Shown here: positions 50,078 through 59,377 of the stretch, one piece after another | Layout of the letters: every line of letters begins with the position of its first letter | Position numbering within the stretch: the stretch's first letter is position 1 | NCBI GenBank assembly: GCA_021822495.1 | Contig: JAKAQO010000007.1 | Location: 1-64,000 of the forward strand | Length of the DNA stretch: 64,000 nucleotides | Direction of reading: 5' to 3' | From: a bacterium | GTDB lineage: Bacteria > Elusimicrobiota > Elusimicrobia > UBA1565 > UBA9628 | Notes under the pieces: model-generated | The model's database searches: none | What the model was told of the DNA's origin: nothing | What the model saw: the letters and a program-made list of their open reading frames with translations, nothing else | Made by a program: the position numbers and the translations under genes

Positions 50078-51850
50078 TTAAGCGACAGCTTTCTGGAGAG
50101 CCGGAATATCCAAACGAATATGGGCTTCCTTGAGTTTTTTAGGGTTGATTGGGGACGGCGATTCGCTTAAAGGGCAAGTTCCCTTTTGAGTTTTTGGGAA
50201 AGCGATCACTTCGCGAATGGAATCCTCGCCCGCAAGCAAAGCCGTCAAGCGATCAAGACCCAAGGCGATGCCGCCATGGGGTGGGGCGCCAAATTCAAGG
50301 GCGCGTAAAAGCATTCCAAATTGTTCTTCCTGCTCTTGAGTCGTAAACCCCATTAAGGAAAAAATCCGGCGCTGAATTTCCGCGCGGTGATTGCGAATGG
50401 AACCCGAAGCAAGTTCGACTCCGTTAAAAACAAGATCATACTGATGGGAGCGCATCTTCCCGGGATTTGTGTCCAATAGGGAGAGTTCTTCTTCCAAGGG
50501 AGAAGTAAAGGGATTGTGGGCGAAAGTCCAGCGCTTTTCATCTGGTTCCCATTCTAAAAGCGGAAAATGCAAAGCCCAATGAAAGCTCCAGGGAGTTGAG
50601 GGTTGGGGCTTAAGAATGGAAATGAGTTCTTTTCTAATGGCCCCAAGAATTTTCGCGGCATTTTCTTCTTTATCTGCGGCAAAGAAGGTGACATCCCCAG
50701 GCGTCACTTCAAGAGAAGATTTGAGACTTGAGATTTCTTCGGCGCTCAAAAATTTGATGATGGGCGAATTAGGGCCTGAGCTTTCCCATTTAATCCAGGC
50801 TAAGCCCTTGGCTCCCAGGGATTTGGCGAGTTCCGTCAATTTGTCAATCTGCGCGCGTGAAAAATCAAATTTTCCGCTGATGGCGCGAACAACGCCTCCG
50901 CTTAAGGCGGGTTCGGAAAACACTTTAAAAGAGCTTCCTTTTAATATAGAGGTGACGTCCTTGATTTGAAAACCGTAGCGTAAATCGGGTTTGTCCGATC
51001 CGTAAAGGCGCATCAAATCGGTGTGCTCGATTTCCGGGAAAGGCGTTTTTATGTCAATTCCCAAAACTTCTTTAAAGATGATTTTTAGAAAATTTTCAAC
51101 GACGGCATGAATATCTCTCTCCGTCACAAAAGACATCTCAAGATCAATTTGGGTGTGTTCCGGCTGTCTGTCGCTTCTTAGATCCTCGTCTCTAAAAGCC
51201 CGCGCCAACTGGAAATAACGTTCGATTCCGGAAACCATGAGAATTTGTTTAAAGACTTGGGGCGATTGCGGCAAGGCGTAAAACTGGCCTGGAGACAAGC
51301 GGGACGGGACGAGAAAATCTCTCGCTCCTTCAGGAGTTGCCTTGGTCAAAATAGGGGTTTCAATTTCAAGAAAACCCATTCGGTCCAGTTCTCTTCTAAC
51401 GGTCGTGGTAATGCGATGGCGCAAGGTCATGTTTTTAAGCATGCGTGGACGCCTCAGATCAAGAAAGCGGTATTTAAGACGAGTTTCTTCCGAAACCTCT
51501 TGATTGTCATCGACCTCAAAAGGGAGAGTTTTAGAGGTATTGAGAATTTTAATTTCAGAAGCCGTGATTTCGATTTCGCCGGTTGGAATTTTTGAGTTTT
51601 GCGTTCCTTCCGGGCGTTTTTGAACGAGGCCGGTCACTTGAACGACGTATTCGGAGCCTAATTCTTCCGCCTTTTTAAAAACTTCCTTCTGTTGGGGACT
51701 GGCGACGATTTGAACGCGTCCGGAGCGGTCTCTTAAATCGAAAAAATAGACGCCGCCGTGATTGCGTCTGGAGTCAACCCAGCCGCAAAGAGTGACGGTT
51801 TCTTTTTCGTTTGCGATTTTTAGTTCCCCGCAAGAGTGCGTTTTCAGCAT
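50078..51850 (-). CDS. aspS: Aspartyl-tRNA synthetase, bacterial type
   Basis: 590 residues. N-terminal OB-fold anticodon domain, class II motif 2 (F-R-D-E-D-L-R-S-D-R-Q-P-E), the bacterial GAD insertion (about 290-420) and motif 3 G-I-A-L-G-L-D-R-L. Whether it is discriminating or also makes Asp-tRNA-Asn cannot be told. It begins 13 bases after murG and so may be the last gene of the dcw transcript; a TAAAAT hexamer seven bases before its ATG could also allow separate expression. Confidence 0.95.
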   Translation of the reverse strand: MLKTHSCGELKIANEKETVTLCGWVDSRRNHGGVYFFDLRDRSGRVQIVASPQQKEVFKKAEELGSEYVVQVTGLVQKRPEGTQNSKIPTGEIEITASEIKILNTSKTLPFEVDDNQEVSEETRLKYRFLDLRRPRMLKNMTLRHRITTTVRRELDRMGFLEIETPILTKATPEGARDFLVPSRLSPGQFYALPQSPQVFKQILMVSGIERYFQLARAFRDEDLRSDRQPEHTQIDLEMSFVTERDIHAVVENFLKIIFKEVLGIDIKTPFPEIEHTDLMRLYGSDKPDLRYGFQIKDVTSILKGSSFKVFSEPALSGGVVRAISGKFDFSRAQIDKLTELAKSLGAKGLAWIKWESSGPNSPIIKFLSAEEISSLKSSLEVTPGDVTFFAADKEENAAKILGAIRKELISILKPQPSTPWSFHWALHFPLLEWEPDEKRWTFAHNPFTSPLEEELSLLDTNPGKMRSHQYDLVFNGVELASGSIRNHRAEIQRRIFSLMGFTTQEQEEQFGMLLRALEFGAPPHGGIALGLDRLTALLAGEDSIREVIAFPKTQKGTCPLSESPSPINPKKLKEAHIRLDIPALQKAVA

Positions 51851-51863
51851 AGGCCTTATTTTA

Positions 51864-52952
51864 TCATTTTGACTGATATGAATTTTTAATCGCGGAAATC
51901 AGTCTCTCTATTGTTTGTGAGGGAGATGGCATATTTAAATGGCGATAATTTTCTCTCATGAGGGATAATCGTTCTTGGCTTTTTTCTTGTAGCAGGAGCT
52001 TTTCGAGGATACTGGGAATCTCTTCTTTAATTTTATTTTCTGGGATGAGAAGAGCGCATCCCGCTTTTTCAAAAACCCTGGCATTTTCCGTTTGATGATC
52101 ATGAGTCGCGCTGGGGTAAGGAATGAGAAGGGCCGGTTTTTTTTGCGCGTAGATCTCCGAAAGGGTGCTTCCTCCCGCTCGGCATAAAACCAAATCGGCC
52201 GCTGCGTAGAGTTCCTCCATTTTCTCAAAATAGGAAAAAACCTTGGCTTTGAGGGGTTGATTTCCGTATCTTTCCTCGACGGCCCTTGAATCTTGGCCGC
52301 AAATATGAAGGATCTGAAGGCGATGAGGATAGCGGTTGGACAGGTCTTGGAGAATGGGTGGAACTTGGAGATTGATTCCTCTCGCGCCTTGGCTGCCGCC
52401 AAAAATAAGAAGAACCGGATTTTGCGGGTCAAAACCTAAGTTTTTTTTTGGCGCGCTCAGCTCGTGCGGGTTCCATAAGGATTGGCGAATGGGCGTTCCG
52501 ATGAGTTCTCCTCCAGCCCCCGGAAGGCCTCTCAGAAGCTTTGCTCCTAAAAGCTGGCAAAGCCGGTTCGATAGTCCGAGGATGACATTGGACTCGTGAA
52601 TGAAGCGCGGCCTTCTTTTTATAAAAGCGGCGAGAACCGCGGGCGTCGAGAGATATCCCCCCATTCCGACGACTACCTCCGGTTTAAAATCGGAGACGAT
52701 ATTGAGGCAGAGCTTAAATGAAGAAATGAGACGGGCTAAAAACGAAAACCATCCCTGAAGATTTCGAGGCATTCCGCGCATGGGAATCTCTACGTAAGGA
52801 AAGTCTTCCTCGTCTAGAACCTTGCGGGCCGCGTCTTGTTGGCGGACGATAAAAAGAACGCGCCAATTTTCCGCTCTTAAAGCCTGGGCCGTCGCTAGCC
52901 CCGGATAGAGATGTCCTCCAGTTCCGCCCGCGGCGATTAATATTTTTTTCAT
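51864..52952 (-). CDS. murG: UDP-GlcNAc:lipid I N-acetylglucosaminyltransferase
   Basis: 362 residues. N-terminal G-G-T-G-G-H-L-Y-P-G, the conserved H-E-S-N, G-G-S-Q-G-A-R-G-I-N and the donor-site C-R-A-G-G-S-T-L-S-E define MurG, which makes lipid II at the inner face of the membrane. Start overlaps ftsW by four bases. Confidence 0.95.
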   Translation of the reverse strand: MKKILIAAGGTGGHLYPGLATAQALRAENWRVLFIVRQQDAARKVLDEEDFPYVEIPMRGMPRNLQGWFSFLARLISSFKLCLNIVSDFKPEVVVGMGGYLSTPAVLAAFIKRRPRFIHESNVILGLSNRLCQLLGAKLLRGLPGAGGELIGTPIRQSLWNPHELSAPKKNLGFDPQNPVLLIFGGSQGARGINLQVPPILQDLSNRYPHRLQILHICGQDSRAVEERYGNQPLKAKVFSYFEKMEELYAAADLVLCRAGGSTLSEIYAQKKPALLIPYPSATHDHQTENARVFEKAGCALLIPENKIKEEIPSILEKLLLQEKSQERLSLMRENYRHLNMPSPSQTIERLISAIKNSYQSK

Positions 52953-54046
52953 GACGTTTTAGTCTGCCTGGAGATATTAAGAAGAATTCCAACTCCGATG
53001 AGGCTGGCAAGCAAGGAGGAGCCTCCAAAAGAGACAAAAGGAATGGGAATTCCCTTGGTGGGTAAAAGTCCAATGGACATGGCCATGTTGAAAAAAGCTT
53101 GGAGCGATATCAGCCAGGTAATTCCGGCGGCAAGAAGACTTCCAAACAGATTGGGAGCGTTTTTCGCGATTTGAGTTCCCTTGATGGCGAAAAAAACGAA
53201 GAGGCCTATAAGCCCAACGGCTCCGAGAAGACCTAATTCCTCGCAGAGAATCGGAAAAATAAAATCCGTATGTGGGGTCGGCAAATACATGAGCTTAATA
53301 TTGGAGGCGCCAAGGCCTTGCCCAAAAACTCCTCCTCGTCCGACCGCAATCAAGGATTGAGCGAGTTGGTATCCCGTATTTTTCGCATCATGAAACGGAG
53401 AGAGAAAATTTAAAATCCTGGCTCTTCGGTAAGGAAAACGAATCAACTCATAGGCGATGACGGGAATAGACAAAGAAAGAAGGGCGAGAATATGCCTGAG
53501 TTTGACCCCGGCGGCAAAAAGGAGGCCCAAGGCGACGGTGAAAATAAGAACGGGGGTCCCCAAATCCGGCTCTTTTGAAATAAGAAAAATAATCGGCGAA
53601 AGAAGAATGGCGGGTATGAGAAGGCCCGCGATGGGCGAGCGCAGACGGCTTCTTTTTTTGTCGAGGTAATAAGAAAGAATAACAATGCAGCTTATTTTCG
53701 CGAATTCCGAGGGCTCAATTCCCAATGGCCCGATTTTAATCCATCTTCGCGCTCCCCCCACCTTGTGCCCGAGAAGCGCCCATAGAAGGCCGATGACCGT
53801 GACCGACAGAATCGGCAGGATTTTTTCGCGATAGCGATTATAATCAATTCGGCTGATGAGCCCCATGGCCGTGACGCCAAATATCGCCCAAAATAATTGC
53901 CGCTTCAAAAAATAGAAAGATTGTCCAAGGCGCTGAGCGGCCCAGATTGCGCTGGCGGAATAAATCATGATAAGGCCGAAAAATATCAAAATGAGAACAA
54001 TAGAGAGAAGAGAAAAATCAAATGGAGAATTTTTTTCGGGAGCCAT
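52949..54046 (-). CDS. ftsW: Septal peptidoglycan glycosyltransferase FtsW
   Basis: 365 residues, about ten membrane helices of the SEDS family. The conserved Asp-containing P-T-P-H-T-D-F-I-F-P and the G-I-P-I-P-F-V-S-F-G-G-S-S motif are intact, and the dcw location favours FtsW over RodA. It polymerises lipid II at the septum with FtsI. Start shares one base with the murD stop. Confidence 0.93.
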   Translation of the reverse strand: MAPEKNSPFDFSLLSIVLILIFFGLIMIYSASAIWAAQRLGQSFYFLKRQLFWAIFGVTAMGLISRIDYNRYREKILPILSVTVIGLLWALLGHKVGGARRWIKIGPLGIEPSEFAKISCIVILSYYLDKKRSRLRSPIAGLLIPAILLSPIIFLISKEPDLGTPVLIFTVALGLLFAAGVKLRHILALLSLSIPVIAYELIRFPYRRARILNFLSPFHDAKNTGYQLAQSLIAVGRGGVFGQGLGASNIKLMYLPTPHTDFIFPILCEELGLLGAVGLIGLFVFFAIKGTQIAKNAPNLFGSLLAAGITWLISLQAFFNMAMSIGLLPTKGIPIPFVSFGGSSLLASLIGVGILLNISRQTKTS

Positions 54047-55428
54047 TAATTTTGATAACGCTTAAGAATCTTTTTAAATTTTTCCCCGCGATCTTCAAAA
54101 TTCTTGAACTGGTCGAAAGACGCGCAGGCGGGCGAGAGAAGCAAAATATCTCCCGCTTCTCCGATTTCAAAAGCTCTTTCGACGGCCTTGTCCAGGTTTT
54201 CGCAAGGGGAAATAGGAACAATTCCATCCAGTTCTTTTTCAATTTTGGAGGCGGCGCTGCCGATAGTCAGAACAGTCTTAACTGTTTGAGAAATAAGGGG
54301 TTTGAGCGGGGCATACGGGCTGCCTTTGTCGAGACCGCCGAGAATTAAAATGAGTTTTTTGTTAAATCCAGAAAAGGCCTTAAGAGCGACGAGGGTTGAA
54401 TCGACATTGGTCGCTTTTGAATCATTCACGCAACGGATTTGACGATAGGTCCCCGCTTCTTCCAAACGATGTTCGACGCCTTTAAATTGCGCGAGGGCTT
54501 TTTGAATGGAGCCTTCGGAAATCCCCGAGGCCAGGCCTATGAGAATGGCGGCCATGGCGTTTTCCAGGTTGTGGCGGCCGGGAAGACGGGGCGGCGTAAA
54601 TAAATAGGGAGAATCATTGAGGCTTAAGCGCGCGTAGATTTTTCCTTCTTCAACCCAGGCGTGGCTTGATTTTGGGTCGTCCCCAAAAAAAAGTCTTTGA
54701 GCCGGACATTTTCGGGCGAGCTTAACCGTCTCAAGATCAAGCGCGTTAAAGACGCAAAAATCCGATGCGTTCTGATCGCGAAAAATTCTGGCTTTGGCCC
54801 GAATGTAGTTTGCGAAACTTCCGTGATGATCGAGATGATCCGGCTGGATGTTAAGGATGGCCGAAACCTTGGGATGAAAGAAACGGCTGTCTTCCAGCTG
54901 ATAGCTGGAAGATTCAATGACCAGAACGTCCTTTGGATTTGCGCTCAAAACGCAAGCTGAAGCGGGAGTTCCGATATTGCCGCAGACATGGACGTTTTGC
55001 CCATACGGCAGGCCTTGCCTGAAAATGTCTCCGGTGAGAGATGTGGTCGTGGTCTTTCCGTTGGTCCCCGTAATAGCGATGATGCGGTCGGTTTTTGAAA
55101 AAGACAAGGCGACTTCCATCTCGCTGAAAATGGGAATTCCCGCTTCTTGAATTTTTTTAACGATGGGAGACGCCCAGGAAAGCCCGGGGCTTTTAACCGC
55201 AAAGCCGCAATGCAACGCTTTTTCGCTGGGGCCGCTCGCTTCCCAGACAGCTGGCGCGGGAACGTCCTTGATTAAATCGGAAACTTCTTTTAACGCGCGG
55301 CTGTCGGTCATGAGAACGTCAAACCCCTGTTCGGCGAGGAGCCTCGCGGCGGCGGAGCCGGAATGGCCGAGGCCGATGACGCAGGCTTTTTGCCCTTGAA
55401 AATGAGACGCGGAAAATGGATGTTCCAT
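54046..55428 (-). CDS. murD: UDP-MurNAc-L-alanine:D-glutamate ligase
   Basis: 460 residues. Rossmann-like N-terminus G-L-G-H-S-G-S-A-A-A, ATP loop I-T-G-T-N-G-K-T-T-T, N-I-Q-P-D-H-L-D and the C-terminal H-R-L-E and N-D-S-K-A-T-N mark MurD. Adds D-Glu during cytoplasmic peptidoglycan precursor synthesis. Confidence 0.95.
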   Translation of the reverse strand: MEHPFSASHFQGQKACVIGLGHSGSAAARLLAEQGFDVLMTDSRALKEVSDLIKDVPAPAVWEASGPSEKALHCGFAVKSPGLSWASPIVKKIQEAGIPIFSEMEVALSFSKTDRIIAITGTNGKTTTTSLTGDIFRQGLPYGQNVHVCGNIGTPASACVLSANPKDVLVIESSSYQLEDSRFFHPKVSAILNIQPDHLDHHGSFANYIRAKARIFRDQNASDFCVFNALDLETVKLARKCPAQRLFFGDDPKSSHAWVEEGKIYARLSLNDSPYLFTPPRLPGRHNLENAMAAILIGLASGISEGSIQKALAQFKGVEHRLEEAGTYRQIRCVNDSKATNVDSTLVALKAFSGFNKKLILILGGLDKGSPYAPLKPLISQTVKTVLTIGSAASKIEKELDGIVPISPCENLDKAVERAFEIGEAGDILLLSPACASFDQFKNFEDRGEKFKKILKRYQN

Positions 55429-55435
55429 GGCGAAA

Positions 55436-56521
55436 TTATCTCATCTTAAGGGACGAGAGAGCGATGAGCATGAGAACGATGCCGATAATCCAAAACCGAA
55501 CGGTCACCTTGGGTTCTGGAACGCCTTGAAGCTCAAAATGGTGATGAATGGGGGCCATTTTAAAAACGCGCTTTCCTTTTCTAAGCTTGTAGGATCCCAT
55601 TTGAAGAATCACCGAGAGGGTTTCAAGGACGAAAATCCCGCCGGCGATAGGAAGTAGAAGTTCTTGTTTTACGCAGAGAGACGCCAAAGCGATCATGCCG
55701 CCTAAAAAAAGAGAGCCCGTGTCTCCCATGAAAATTTCCGCGGGATAGGCGTTAAACCACAAAAATCCAAGACTTCCCCCCGCGATGGCCGATAAATAAA
55801 CGGCAATTTCTCCCGCTCCTTCAACGTGGATGATTCGAAGATAAGACGCGAATTTAAGGTTTCCGGCTACATAGGCAATGATGGCATAAGTCGCGGCAAA
55901 GAGAATGACCGAACCAGTGGCCAGCCCGTCTTGCCCATCAGTGAGATTTACGGCATTAGAGGAGGCGACAATCATGAGCGTGGCAAGCACAAAATAAAAC
56001 CGGCCTAAATTAATGAAAATTTCCTTACTGTAGGGGACGCTGAGGATGGTCGCGTATTCCGGACTGGGAGGGAAAATAGCCAGATAAAAGACAATCAGAA
56101 GAGCGCTGCTTGATTGAATGAGAAATTTCGACCGGGAGCTGATTCCCGCGGGGTTTTTTGCCGAAAATTTCACATAATCATCCCAGAATCCCAGGGCGGC
56201 CAAGATGGTTGAGGCAATCAGCATCAGAGGCGTAAAACGATCGTCCGGGCGCATCCATAAAATCGCTGAAACGGAAACGACAAAAAAAATTAAAACTCCT
56301 CCCATGGTCGGGGTTCCCTGTTTGGGGAGATGGGTTTGAGGTCCGTCTTTTCTTTGGACTTGGCCCAGTTTTTTCTTTTTGAGAAAAGCGATAAAGCGCG
56401 GGCCGAACAAAAGAGACAGAATAAATGAGGTGACCGCGGCCCCGGCGGCCCTAAAGGTAATGTATTCGAAGATGTTAAAAATGCCGGAAGTTTTTTTGAG
56501 CGCGACAAGAAGATAAAGCAT
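55436..56521 (-). CDS. mraY: Phospho-MurNAc-pentapeptide translocase
   Basis: 361 residues, about ten membrane helices. G-T-P-T-M-G-G, the acidic F-W-D-D-Y-V-K, N-A-V-N-L-T-D-G-Q-D-G-L and F-M-G-D-T-G-S-L-F-L-G motifs, and H-H-H-F-E at the end are all canonical. It transfers the precursor to undecaprenyl phosphate forming lipid I. Start is adjacent to the murF stop. Confidence 0.96.
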   Translation of the reverse strand: MLYLLVALKKTSGIFNIFEYITFRAAGAAVTSFILSLLFGPRFIAFLKKKKLGQVQRKDGPQTHLPKQGTPTMGGVLIFFVVSVSAILWMRPDDRFTPLMLIASTILAALGFWDDYVKFSAKNPAGISSRSKFLIQSSSALLIVFYLAIFPPSPEYATILSVPYSKEIFINLGRFYFVLATLMIVASSNAVNLTDGQDGLATGSVILFAATYAIIAYVAGNLKFASYLRIIHVEGAGEIAVYLSAIAGGSLGFLWFNAYPAEIFMGDTGSLFLGGMIALASLCVKQELLLPIAGGIFVLETLSVILQMGSYKLRKGKRVFKMAPIHHHFELQGVPEPKVTVRFWIIGIVLMLIALSSLKMR

Positions 56522-57886
56522 TTATTTCACATCTTTAACAGCGGCGTGGACGTTCTCGAACTTCATCGCGCGAGAGGCCTTAAAAAGGCAGGCGGAGTTC
56601 TTATTGATCGATTTTTTAAGTTCGTTAATCCAATCTGCCGGGTTTTCTTTGTAGTTCAAGGCGAAAGGCGGTTTTCTTTTGGCGATGGCCTCGGCGGCCG
56701 CTTTCATTTCGGGGCCGGCCAAATAAATTTTATCCACGGGTAAGGTTGACAACCAGTCTCCCAACTCCGCATGGAAACTGACGGATTGTTCTCCAAGCTC
56801 TTTCATGTCGCCAAGAACGAGAATTTTCTTTTTATTGGGAAATTCCTCCATAAATGATTCGATGGAGGCTTTCATGGACGCGGGGTTGGCGTTATAAGCG
56901 TCTAAAATAATCTCGCACCCGGAGGGATGTGAAACTCTCTCCATTCTCATGGCGAAAGGCGCGTATTTTTCAAGGCCCAAGCGGATGGCTTCCGGGGCGA
57001 CTCCCAAAGCCCAAGCGGCTGCTGCTGCTGCCGCCGCGTTATACTTGCTTAGTTTTCCCAGGGCCTTGAGATGAACGATAATTTTATGACGGTCGATGAC
57101 GATTTCTTCTCCGGAAAAACGGACGCGGCATAGAGGCGCTTCGCCGAAAGTCACCGCTCGCCCCCCCAGGCGCCCTTCGAGGCTGGAGAGCCAAGGGTCA
57201 TCGCTGTTAATGACTACGGGCGCGTCTTGAGAGACGTAGTCCAAAAGTTCGAGCTTGGTTTTGAAGTTGGCTTCCATGTTTCCGTAAAACTCAATATGAT
57301 CGGGGCCGATGTTGGTGAAAACGGCTAGAGTGGGTTGCGCGATCTGAGAGACTTCCTTGATATCTCCGGGATGAGAATCCGCCAGTTCAAAAACCGCCCA
57401 ACGGTGAGTGGAATCAAGATGGAGAACCGAAAGCGGAACTCCGATTTGGTTGTTCCAGTTCCCGGGGCTTGAGCAGACGGGGCCCAATTCGCTTAAAATG
57501 GACTTGAGCATTTCTTTCGTCGTCGTTTTTCCATTGGAGCCGGTAATGCCGATGACGGGAATATCGAATTTCTTTCGGTGATGGGCGGCGAGAGCTTGGA
57601 GAGCCCGAAGAGAATGAGAAACGGCGATGAGACGGGGAGGAAAAGGCGGCTTGAGGTTTGGGAGTTTTGATTCTTCGACAATCCACCCGGAAGCCTTCTT
57701 GGCTAATTCCGCATTTAGAAAAGAATGCGCGTCATATTTTTCGCCTTTAAGCGCCCAAAAAACTTCGCCGTCTTGGATGGTTCTTGTATCGGTGGAAATA
57801 GAATTAAAGGCGTCATCGGCGGAACCCGAGACCAGGCGTCCCCCGGAAAATCTCGCGGCGTCGCCCCATTTCATGTCCAGTTTCAT
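56522..57886 (-). CDS. murF: UDP-MurNAc-tripeptide:D-alanyl-D-alanine ligase
   Basis: 454 residues. I-T-G-S-N-G-K-T-T-T-K-E ATP loop, N-W-N-N-Q-I-G-V-P, N-I-G-P-D-H-I-E and D-A-Y-N-A-N-P-A-S-M are MurF signatures. A run of eight Ala near residue 280 is unusual but lies in a helical region. The ATG overlaps murE by four bases. Confidence 0.95.
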   Translation of the reverse strand: MKLDMKWGDAARFSGGRLVSGSADDAFNSISTDTRTIQDGEVFWALKGEKYDAHSFLNAELAKKASGWIVEESKLPNLKPPFPPRLIAVSHSLRALQALAAHHRKKFDIPVIGITGSNGKTTTKEMLKSILSELGPVCSSPGNWNNQIGVPLSVLHLDSTHRWAVFELADSHPGDIKEVSQIAQPTLAVFTNIGPDHIEFYGNMEANFKTKLELLDYVSQDAPVVINSDDPWLSSLEGRLGGRAVTFGEAPLCRVRFSGEEIVIDRHKIIVHLKALGKLSKYNAAAAAAAAWALGVAPEAIRLGLEKYAPFAMRMERVSHPSGCEIILDAYNANPASMKASIESFMEEFPNKKKILVLGDMKELGEQSVSFHAELGDWLSTLPVDKIYLAGPEMKAAAEAIAKRKPPFALNYKENPADWINELKKSINKNSACLFKASRAMKFENVHAAVKDVK

Positions 57887-59376
57887 AATTTTCTTAATGC
57901 GGCTTTCGCGACATCTTTGTCGTTAAACGGAATCGTTTGGTCATTGAGGATTTGATACGTTTCGTGCCCTTTTCCCGCGATTAGAACAATGTCTCGCGCT
58001 TGGGCTAAAGACACGGCTTCTTGAATAGCTTTTGCGCGATCCGGAATCATTTTATAATTTTTCTGCCCCGCCGTCTTGATTCCCGCTTCGATATCGGAGA
58101 GAATTTGAAGCGGGTCCTCGCGTCTTGGGTTGTCGTTGGTGAGAATGACCCAGTCGCTCAGTTTTGCCGCGATTTCGCCCATAGGCCTTCTCTTGGTTTT
58201 ATCGCGTTCCCCCCCGCAGCCAAAAACCGTAATCAGGCGCCCCTGGCAGAAGAGACGAAGTTGTTTGAGCACGGCTTCAAGGGCGCTGTCGGTATGGGCA
58301 AAATCAATGAAGACTTTAAAAGGTTTGCGAACAGGCAATTCCTCAAGGCGACCGGGCACGCATCTGAGTTTTTTAAGTCCTGAGAGGATAAATTTTTCCG
58401 ATATTCCTAAAGCGTGCGCCGCTCCGGCGGCGGCCAGGGCGTTTGAGATATTGTGTTTTCCCAAAAGCTTGATAAAAGCTGGAAATTTCTTTTTCCCTAT
58501 TTTGAGCGTAAAGCGGGTCCCGTCAAGGCGGGAGTTTATGTTTTCCGCCGTTATATCTCGATTTTGGTTAAGGCCATAGGACAAAACCTTGCAATTTTGG
58601 ACTAAAGGCCTGAGCTTTTTTGCGCGCGGATCGTCGGCATTGATGATGGCAGTCTTGGAAGTTTTCCTTGAGCTGGACAAAAGTTCGAAGAGATGAGCCT
58701 TGGCTTTAAAATAGGCGCTAATGGTTTTGTGAAAATCGAGGTGATCGCGCTTGAGATTAGTGAAAATGGCGGCGTCAAAAGAAATTTCTTCCACTCTTCC
58801 CAAAGCGAGGGCATGGGAGGAAACTTCCATGGCCGCGTGGGTTGCGCCCGCGTCTCTAAGTTTGGCCAGCATTTCAAGAAGTTCCAAGGATGAAGGCGTC
58901 GTGTTGACGGCTTTTCGAGAAGAGAGTCCGGGGCCGCGATAAGAAATTGTCCCGATGATGCCCGTCTTTTTTTTCGCTTCCTTAAGGATGGACTCTAAAA
59001 AATAAGTGACCGTCGTTTTTCCGTTGGTTCCTGTGACCCCGATTATTTTCATATCCGCGGAAGGGTTCTTGAAAAAAACATTCGCTATCATTCCCATGGC
59101 GGAGACGGGATCGGAGGTTTGTATCCAAGAGGTTTTGATGCTCGAGGGCTTTGGCTTTTCGCTTAAGACGGCGACGGCGCCTTTTTTAACGGCTTCACGC
59201 GCGTGCAAAAAACCGTCGGTTCGGCTTCCGGGCAAGGCAAAGAAAAGACTTCCTTGAACCGCTTTTCTTGAGTCGTGAGTTAAACCTTGAATGCGAATAT
59301 TGGGGTTCTCAATTTCTCCGATAACGGGCACGGATTTGAGGAGCGTTCCAAGAGAGATGGAGTATCGTTTTTTCAT
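57883..59376 (-). CDS. murE: UDP-MurNAc-L-Ala-D-Glu:meso-diaminopimelate ligase
   Basis: About 497 residues from ATG 59376, one base after the ftsI stop; a longer frame to 59484 lies within ftsI. V-T-G-T-N-G-K-T-T-V ATP loop, H-D-S-R-K, F-T-N-L-K-R-D-H-L-D, and D-N-P-R-R-E-D-P, the DNPR motif that selects meso-diaminopimelate over lysine. This predicts a DAP-type peptidoglycan. Confidence 0.95.
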   Translation of the reverse strand: MKKRYSISLGTLLKSVPVIGEIENPNIRIQGLTHDSRKAVQGSLFFALPGSRTDGFLHAREAVKKGAVAVLSEKPKPSSIKTSWIQTSDPVSAMGMIANVFFKNPSADMKIIGVTGTNGKTTVTYFLESILKEAKKKTGIIGTISYRGPGLSSRKAVNTTPSSLELLEMLAKLRDAGATHAAMEVSSHALALGRVEEISFDAAIFTNLKRDHLDFHKTISAYFKAKAHLFELLSSSRKTSKTAIINADDPRAKKLRPLVQNCKVLSYGLNQNRDITAENINSRLDGTRFTLKIGKKKFPAFIKLLGKHNISNALAAAGAAHALGISEKFILSGLKKLRCVPGRLEELPVRKPFKVFIDFAHTDSALEAVLKQLRLFCQGRLITVFGCGGERDKTKRRPMGEIAAKLSDWVILTNDNPRREDPLQILSDIEAGIKTAGQKNYKMIPDRAKAIQEAVSLAQARDIVLIAGKGHETYQILNDQTIPFNDKDVAKAALRKL

Positions 59377-59377
59377 C